From positions 19,791 through 83,790 of the forward strand of contig JAAEZT010000017.1 in NCBI GenBank assembly GCA_018222765.1: a DNA stretch of 64,000 nucleotides, given 5' to 3'. A model generated the notes under the pieces. That model searched no databases, had not been told where the DNA came from, and saw nothing but the letters and a program-made list of their open reading frames with translations. Made by a program: the position numbers and the translations under genes. Below, one piece after another: positions 60,640 through 64,000 of this stretch. This DNA comes from a bacterium (GTDB lineage Bacteria; Verrucomicrobiota; Verrucomicrobiia; Verrucomicrobiales; Akkermansiaceae). Each line of letters opens with the position of its first letter. The first letter of the stretch is position 1.

Positions 60640-60794
60640 GTCGAAATGATCAATCGGCGGCGGGCGAAGGTCAAGAATGGGTGGTTTGCATGAGGAATTA
60701 TCATAAATAAGTGTCGATTTGCCGAAAAGAATCCCCTTGATGAAAGCTAATACTTCTTGATTGAACCGCTAGATTTAGTGAGGTTCCCGCCCTC

Positions 60795-62771
60795 ATGAAT
60801 ACAGAAGCACTAACAAGAGTAGCCGCTGAGGCCCGCGGATTGGCCATCGATGCCGTCCACGCCTGTTCCTCCGGTCACCTCGGCCTTCCCTTGGGTTGCG
60901 CAGATATGGGCGCCGTTCTTTTTGGCGAATCCCTCCGTTTTAACCCCGCCGCTCCCAAGTGGCTGAATCGTGACCGTTTCATCCTTTCCGCCGGTCACGG
61001 CTCGATGTTCATCTACAGCTGGCTCCACCTTTCGGGGTATAATGTTACCATTCAGGACGTCGCTGATTTCCGCAAACTGCATTCGATCACTCCGGGTCAC
61101 CCCGAGTTCGACGAGACCGAAGGTGTCGAAGCGACCACCGGACCACTCGGGCAGGGAGTGGGTAATGCCGTAGGATATGCTCTCTCCGGAAAGCGCGCCG
61201 CCGCGAAATTCAACACCGCCGATCACACTATTATTGATAACCACGTCGTGGCTCTCGCCGGGGACGGATGTCTTCAGGAGGGAGTTGCCCAGGAAGCGAT
61301 TGCTTTCGCGGGTCACAGCCAGCTCGATAACCTCATTTTGATTTATGATTCCAATGACGTCACTCTCGACGCCATGGCTGACGTTTCCCAAGGTTGGGAC
61401 GCAGCGAAATATTTCGAGTCTCTCAACTGGGATGCCGTTACCATCGATGGGCATGATCTCGCCGCCGTGAAAGCTGCTCTCGATACCGCCAAGTCGAGTG
61501 ACAATGGCAAGCCAACGGTTATCATTGCCAAGACCGAGATTGGTCGTGGTATTCCCGAAGTTGCCGGAACGGCCAAAGGCCACGGTGAGGGTGGGGCTAA
61601 CTTTGCTGAGTCCGCTCGCAAGGGGCTGGGGCTCCCGGATGAGACCTTCTTTGTCTCCGAAGAGACCAAAGCATACTTCGCCGCACAGAACGAAGGCCGC
61701 GTTGCCGAGTTCACTCAATGGGAAGCGACGTTCGCTGCCTGGTCCGCTGCCAATCCGGCTCTCGCCGAAGAACTCCAGGCAGGTGTCTCTAATATTGTTC
61801 CGACCGACCTCTCCGCTCAGATCCCCGCCTTTGCCGATGATTACGCTGACGCAACCCGTGGATCAGGTGGTGTGGTGATCAACGCTGTGGCCAAGGCCAT
61901 GCCTAACCTCATCACCGGATCAGCCGACCTCTACGGATCGACCAAGAACTACCTCAAGGATGGTGGCGATTATTCTGCTGTGACTCCGGAAGGCCGCAAT
62001 ATTTGGTTTGGTATTCGGGAGCATGCGATGGGCGCGATCTGTAATGGAATCGCCTACGATGGTCTTTTCCGTGCTAGTGGAGCGACCTTCCTCGTCTTCG
62101 CTGATTATCTTCGTCCTGCAATTCGTATCGCGGGTCTTGCCAAGCTGCCTGTGACCTATGTCTTCACACACGATTCCGTTGGAGTGGGTGAAGACGGACC
62201 GACTCACCAACCGGTGGAAACGGTGAGCGGTCTCCGTGTCATTCCCAACGTCGACGTGATTCGTCCTGCCGATCAGGAGGAAGTCGCCGGCGCCTGGATT
62301 TCTTCCATGGAGCGTACTGATGGACCGACCGTTCTTAGTTTGAGCCGTCAGAAGGTTCTTTCTCTGAATAATTACGCGTCTGTCGAAACCCGCCGTGATG
62401 GTGTTGGTAAGGGAGCTTATATTCTCAAAAAGGAAGAAGGCGCACTTGAGTGCATCATTCTTGCGACTGGTTCGGAAGTGGAGCACGCTGTCAATGCTGC
62501 CAAAGAACTTGGAGCCGGAGCCCGCGTGGTCTCAGTTCCCTGCATGGAGCGCTTCGATCGCCAGACCGCCGGGTATCGCGAGGAGGTTCTCCCGTCATCC
62601 TGCACCAAGCGTGTTGCCATCGAAGCCGGTGTCAGTGCCCTCTGGTATAAGTATGTTGGACTCGAAGGTTCCGTTGTTGGAATCGATAGATTCGGCATGT
62701 CTGCACCAGGCAACGTGGTGATGGACGAGCTTGGTATCAATGCTGCCAGCGTGGTGAGCGCGTTGAGTTAA
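60795..62771 (+). CDS. tkt: Transketolase
   Basis: 658 residues. It moves two-carbon ketol units between pentose-phosphate sugars using thiamine diphosphate. ThDP-binding motif [32 protein letters not shown] (GDG...N), start [34 protein letters not shown], catalytic [27 protein letters not shown], and C-terminal [16 protein letters not shown]. Codon use is C-rich, as for dnaA, which suggests high expression. It is followed by a strong terminator. Upstream, ~150 AT-rich bases separate it from the divergent yqgE gene. Confidence 0.97.
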   Translation: MNTEALTRVAAEARGLAIDAVHACSSGHLGLPLGCADMGAVLFGESLRFNPAAPKWLNRDRFILSAGHGSMFIYSWLHLSGYNVTIQDVADFRKLHSITPGHPEFDETEGVEATTGPLGQGVGNAVGYALSGKRAAAKFNTADHTIIDNHVVALAGDGCLQEGVAQEAIAFAGHSQLDNLILIYDSNDVTLDAMADVSQGWDAAKYFESLNWDAVTIDGHDLAAVKAALDTAKSSDNGKPTVIIAKTEIGRGIPEVAGTAKGHGEGGANFAESARKGLGLPDETFFVSEETKAYFAAQNEGRVAEFTQWEATFAAWSAANPALAEELQAGVSNIVPTDLSAQIPAFADDYADATRGSGGVVINAVAKAMPNLITGSADLYGSTKNYLKDGGDYSAVTPEGRNIWFGIREHAMGAICNGIAYDGLFRASGATFLVFADYLRPAIRIAGLAKLPVTYVFTHDSVGVGEDGPTHQPVETVSGLRVIPNVDVIRPADQEEVAGAWISSMERTDGPTVLSLSRQKVLSLNNYASVETRRDGVGKGAYILKKEEGALECIILATGSEVEHAVNAAKELGAGARVVSVPCMERFDRQTAGYREEVLPSSCTKRVAIEAGVSALWYKYVGLEGSVVGIDRFGMSAPGNVVMDELGINAASVVSALS

Positions 62772-62788
62772 GTGCCTTTGAAAATCTA

Positions 62789-62826
62789 ACAGCCTCCACC
62801 CGGGGATCGGGCGGAGGCTGTTTTTT
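62789..62826 (+). terminator. Intrinsic terminator of tkt
   Basis: ACAGCCTCC-a-CCCG (62789-62802) pairs with CGGG-c-GGAGGCTGT (62808-62821), one mismatch, followed by TTTTTT. Confidence 0.92.
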
Positions 62827-62840
62827 ATTTTTGGAGATGA

Positions 62841-62868
62841 AAAAGGCCTCCGGTCAGGGAGGCCCTTT
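62841..62868 (-). terminator. Intrinsic terminator of the DUF1080 gene
   Basis: GGCCTCC (62845-62851) pairs with GGAGGCC (62858-62864); on the minus strand it continues into five T. It is back-to-back with the tkt terminator, so each convergent gene has its own. Confidence 0.85.
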
Positions 62869-62885
62869 GGAGCTGATATGAAAGA

Positions 62886-63497
62886 TTAGTCGAGCTTGCG
62901 GATACGGAGTTTGCGGAAGTGGACCAAGCTGCCGGGGTCGTGGCCCTGGATAGCGATGGTGCCTGTGCTGAGGCGCTTGGTCTTTTCCTTGTGGTCGGCG
63001 GGTTCGGTGTATTCGTTGGTTACCTTTCCGTCGATGGTGACCGTGATCTTCTTTCCTTCGACCTTGATGTTGTAAGTGAACCATTTGTCGTCGACATGGC
63101 CCGGGGTTTTGACGTCTTTGAAGCTGTAGATACTGCCGGTTTTGCGCCAGTCCTTCTGGGTGGCGTTGACCTGACATTCGTATCCAACGGAGGGCCATCC
63201 TTTTTCCTGATAGGCGGTGTGGATAAAGATGCCGGCATTGGCGCTCTTAGCCGTTTTGACTTCGCATTCGAATTCGAAATTCTTGAACTGGGCGTTGCCG
63301 TCTTTTCCGTAGAAGAGGTGGGCTCGGGGGCCGACGACTTTGATGGTGCCGTCTTCGACGGAGAAGGTGGAGGGGTTTTCGGTATTAACCTTCCAGCCGT
63401 TAAGAGTTTTTCCGTCGAACATTTGCACCCATTCTCCGGCGAGGGCGAATTGAGCAAAGAGAGCGGCGATTGCGGAGGCGATCAGTTTTGTTTTCAT
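62886..63497 (-). CDS. Exported DUF1080 (3-keto-disaccharide hydrolase-like) protein
   Basis: 203 residues from the ATG at 63497, signal peptide MKTKLIASAIAALFAQFALA. A single concanavalin-like DUF1080 domain: WVQMFDGKTLNGWKVNTENPSTFSVEDGTIKVVGPRAHLFYGKD, FECEVKTAKSANAGIFIHTAY and, near the end, GTIAIQGHDPGSLVHFRKLRIRKL, all hallmarks. In Bacteroidetes and Verrucomicrobia such proteins act on 3-keto glycosides or bind glycans. The truncated NPCBM protein upstream on the same strand could be part of the same unit. Confidence 0.93.
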   Translation of the reverse strand: MKTKLIASAIAALFAQFALAGEWVQMFDGKTLNGWKVNTENPSTFSVEDGTIKVVGPRAHLFYGKDGNAQFKNFEFECEVKTAKSANAGIFIHTAYQEKGWPSVGYECQVNATQKDWRKTGSIYSFKDVKTPGHVDDKWFTYNIKVEGKKITVTIDGKVTNEYTEPADHKEKTKRLSTGTIAIQGHDPGSLVHFRKLRIRKLD

Positions 63498-63550
63498 TTG
63501 TAGTGTGGGATTTCTAGGGGTTGAGAGGGGGGATGGCAAATTGATTCAAT

Positions 63551-64000
63551 CTATCGTTTGAGGGTTGGTTCCAGCCAGAGGCCCCAATCGGAAGCGGCTC
63601 CATCGGGAGTGGTCTCAGTAATGAGTTCGAGGTTCATAATAGTTTTGATGTCCAGGGAGAAGGTTTTAAGTTGGCCTTCTTTGATAATAGGAGATTTCCA
63701 AAGTGATTTGCCGTCGCCTTTGATTTCGAATCGTATGGAGCCACTTTTCCCTGTAGCGAGGCCGACGGTGCCTTCGAGTTTTGACCATTTTTTGTTGAGC
63801 TTGTATTGGTGAAGTGAGGGCGCGTGGGCATAGATTCCAGTTGCGAAGATCTTTGATCCGGATTCGAGGAGGCGAGAGGGTCCAGGAAGGTGGTCGTAGC
63901 TTGGTCTTCCCCAGCCGACTTTTTCGGAAGTGGGCGTGAGCCGGGTAAGTGCGACCAATTGGGTTGATTGGGAGATAGGACCTTTGGCATCATTTTGACT
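63551..64000 (-). CDS. NPCBM-domain protein, C-terminal part (cut by right edge)
   Basis: The frame is open to the edge and only the last ~150 residues are seen. It ends in an NPCBM/NEW2-like module: GRPSYDHLPGPSRLLESGSKIFATGIYAHAPSLHQYKLNKKWSKLEGTVGLATGKSGSIRFEIKGDGKSLWKS...DWGLWLEPTLKR (the GIYAHAPS and WLEP motifs are typical). This domain attaches to glycoside hydrolases and other secreted catabolic proteins to bind glycans. The catalytic part is off-window. 53 bases separate it from the DUF1080 start, so the two are probably cotranscribed. Confidence 0.85.
   Translation of the reverse strand, partial: SQNDAKGPISQSTQLVALTRLTPTSEKVGWGRPSYDHLPGPSRLLESGSKIFATGIYAHAPSLHQYKLNKKWSKLEGTVGLATGKSGSIRFEIKGDGKSLWKSPIIKEGQLKTFSLDIKTIMNLELITETTPDGAASDWGLWLEPTLKR

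Overview
The window is about 64 kb of bacterial chromosome and most resembles a Verrucomicrobiota genome (Verrucomicrobiales-like). The evidence is several secreted S1 sulfatases, WPQW-type PQQ beta-propellers, DUF1080 and NPCBM domains, LamG and CotH/lamin-tail proteins, a PEP-CTERM gene relic, and genes chained by ATGA start/stop overlaps. The assignment is inferred from content; no 16S rRNA or other marker is present. I saw no tRNA, rRNA, CRISPR array, insertion sequence or prophage.

Layout. 1-12.2 kb: an RluA pseudouridine synthase tail, an SLC13/DASS anion transporter, a giant CotH/lamin-tail protein, a LamG protein, a TPR-sulfatase fusion and an SSS symporter. 12.4-15.1 kb: dnaA-dnaN. 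15.2-22.0 kb: a minus-strand run with a dihydrolipoyl dehydrogenase-like enzyme, a 3'-5' exonuclease (apparent ATT start), aroB, an MBL hydrolase, a SecD-head-like secreted protein, an M23 peptidase, RidA and mnmH. 22.1-28.0 kb: a hydroxypyruvate isomerase-like protein, an N-formylglutamate-amidohydrolase/BPL_N fusion, serA and ilvD. 28.2-40.4 kb: a secreted catabolic block of a PQQ propeller, three sulfatases, a cytochrome c plus propeller-CBM pair and an FAD oxidoreductase, with relics of lost genes between them. 40.5-43.8 kb: a 32-residue-repeat protein, hslO and an orphan DNA methyltransferase. 43.9-50.3 kb: an autoregulated-looking TetR-OMF-MFP-RND efflux operon. 50.4-54.4 kb: a type III polyketide synthase and two tandem multi-FKBP proteins (four and three domains). 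54.4-58.8 kb: a Ca2+/cation antiporter, lgt, thrB and thrC. 58.9-64 kb: a VWA membrane protein, YqgE, transketolase, a DUF1080 protein and a truncated NPCBM protein.

How the genes fit together. The sulfatases, DUF1080 protein, propellers, CotH/LamG proteins and transporters fit a free-living or particle-attached degrader of sulfated glycans; no sulfatase-activating enzyme is visible here. The remaining genes are housekeeping: replication, shikimate, serine, branched-chain and threonine synthesis, lipoprotein maturation and redox chaperones.

The most interesting non-obvious signals are: (i) a duplicated 3' end of the SLC13 transporter flanking the CotH-LamG pair, marking a likely insertion; (ii) REP/REPIN-like elements whose GTAG foot supplies the stop codon of the neighbouring gene; (iii) three decayed gene tails (arylsulfatase, PEP-CTERM, DxDxDG); (iv) an exonuclease whose catalytic motif lies upstream of every canonical start codon; (v) multi-FKBP proteins mixing canonical and degenerate domains; and (vi) an exact 32-residue repeat protein. 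No clearly new defence or secretion system is present.
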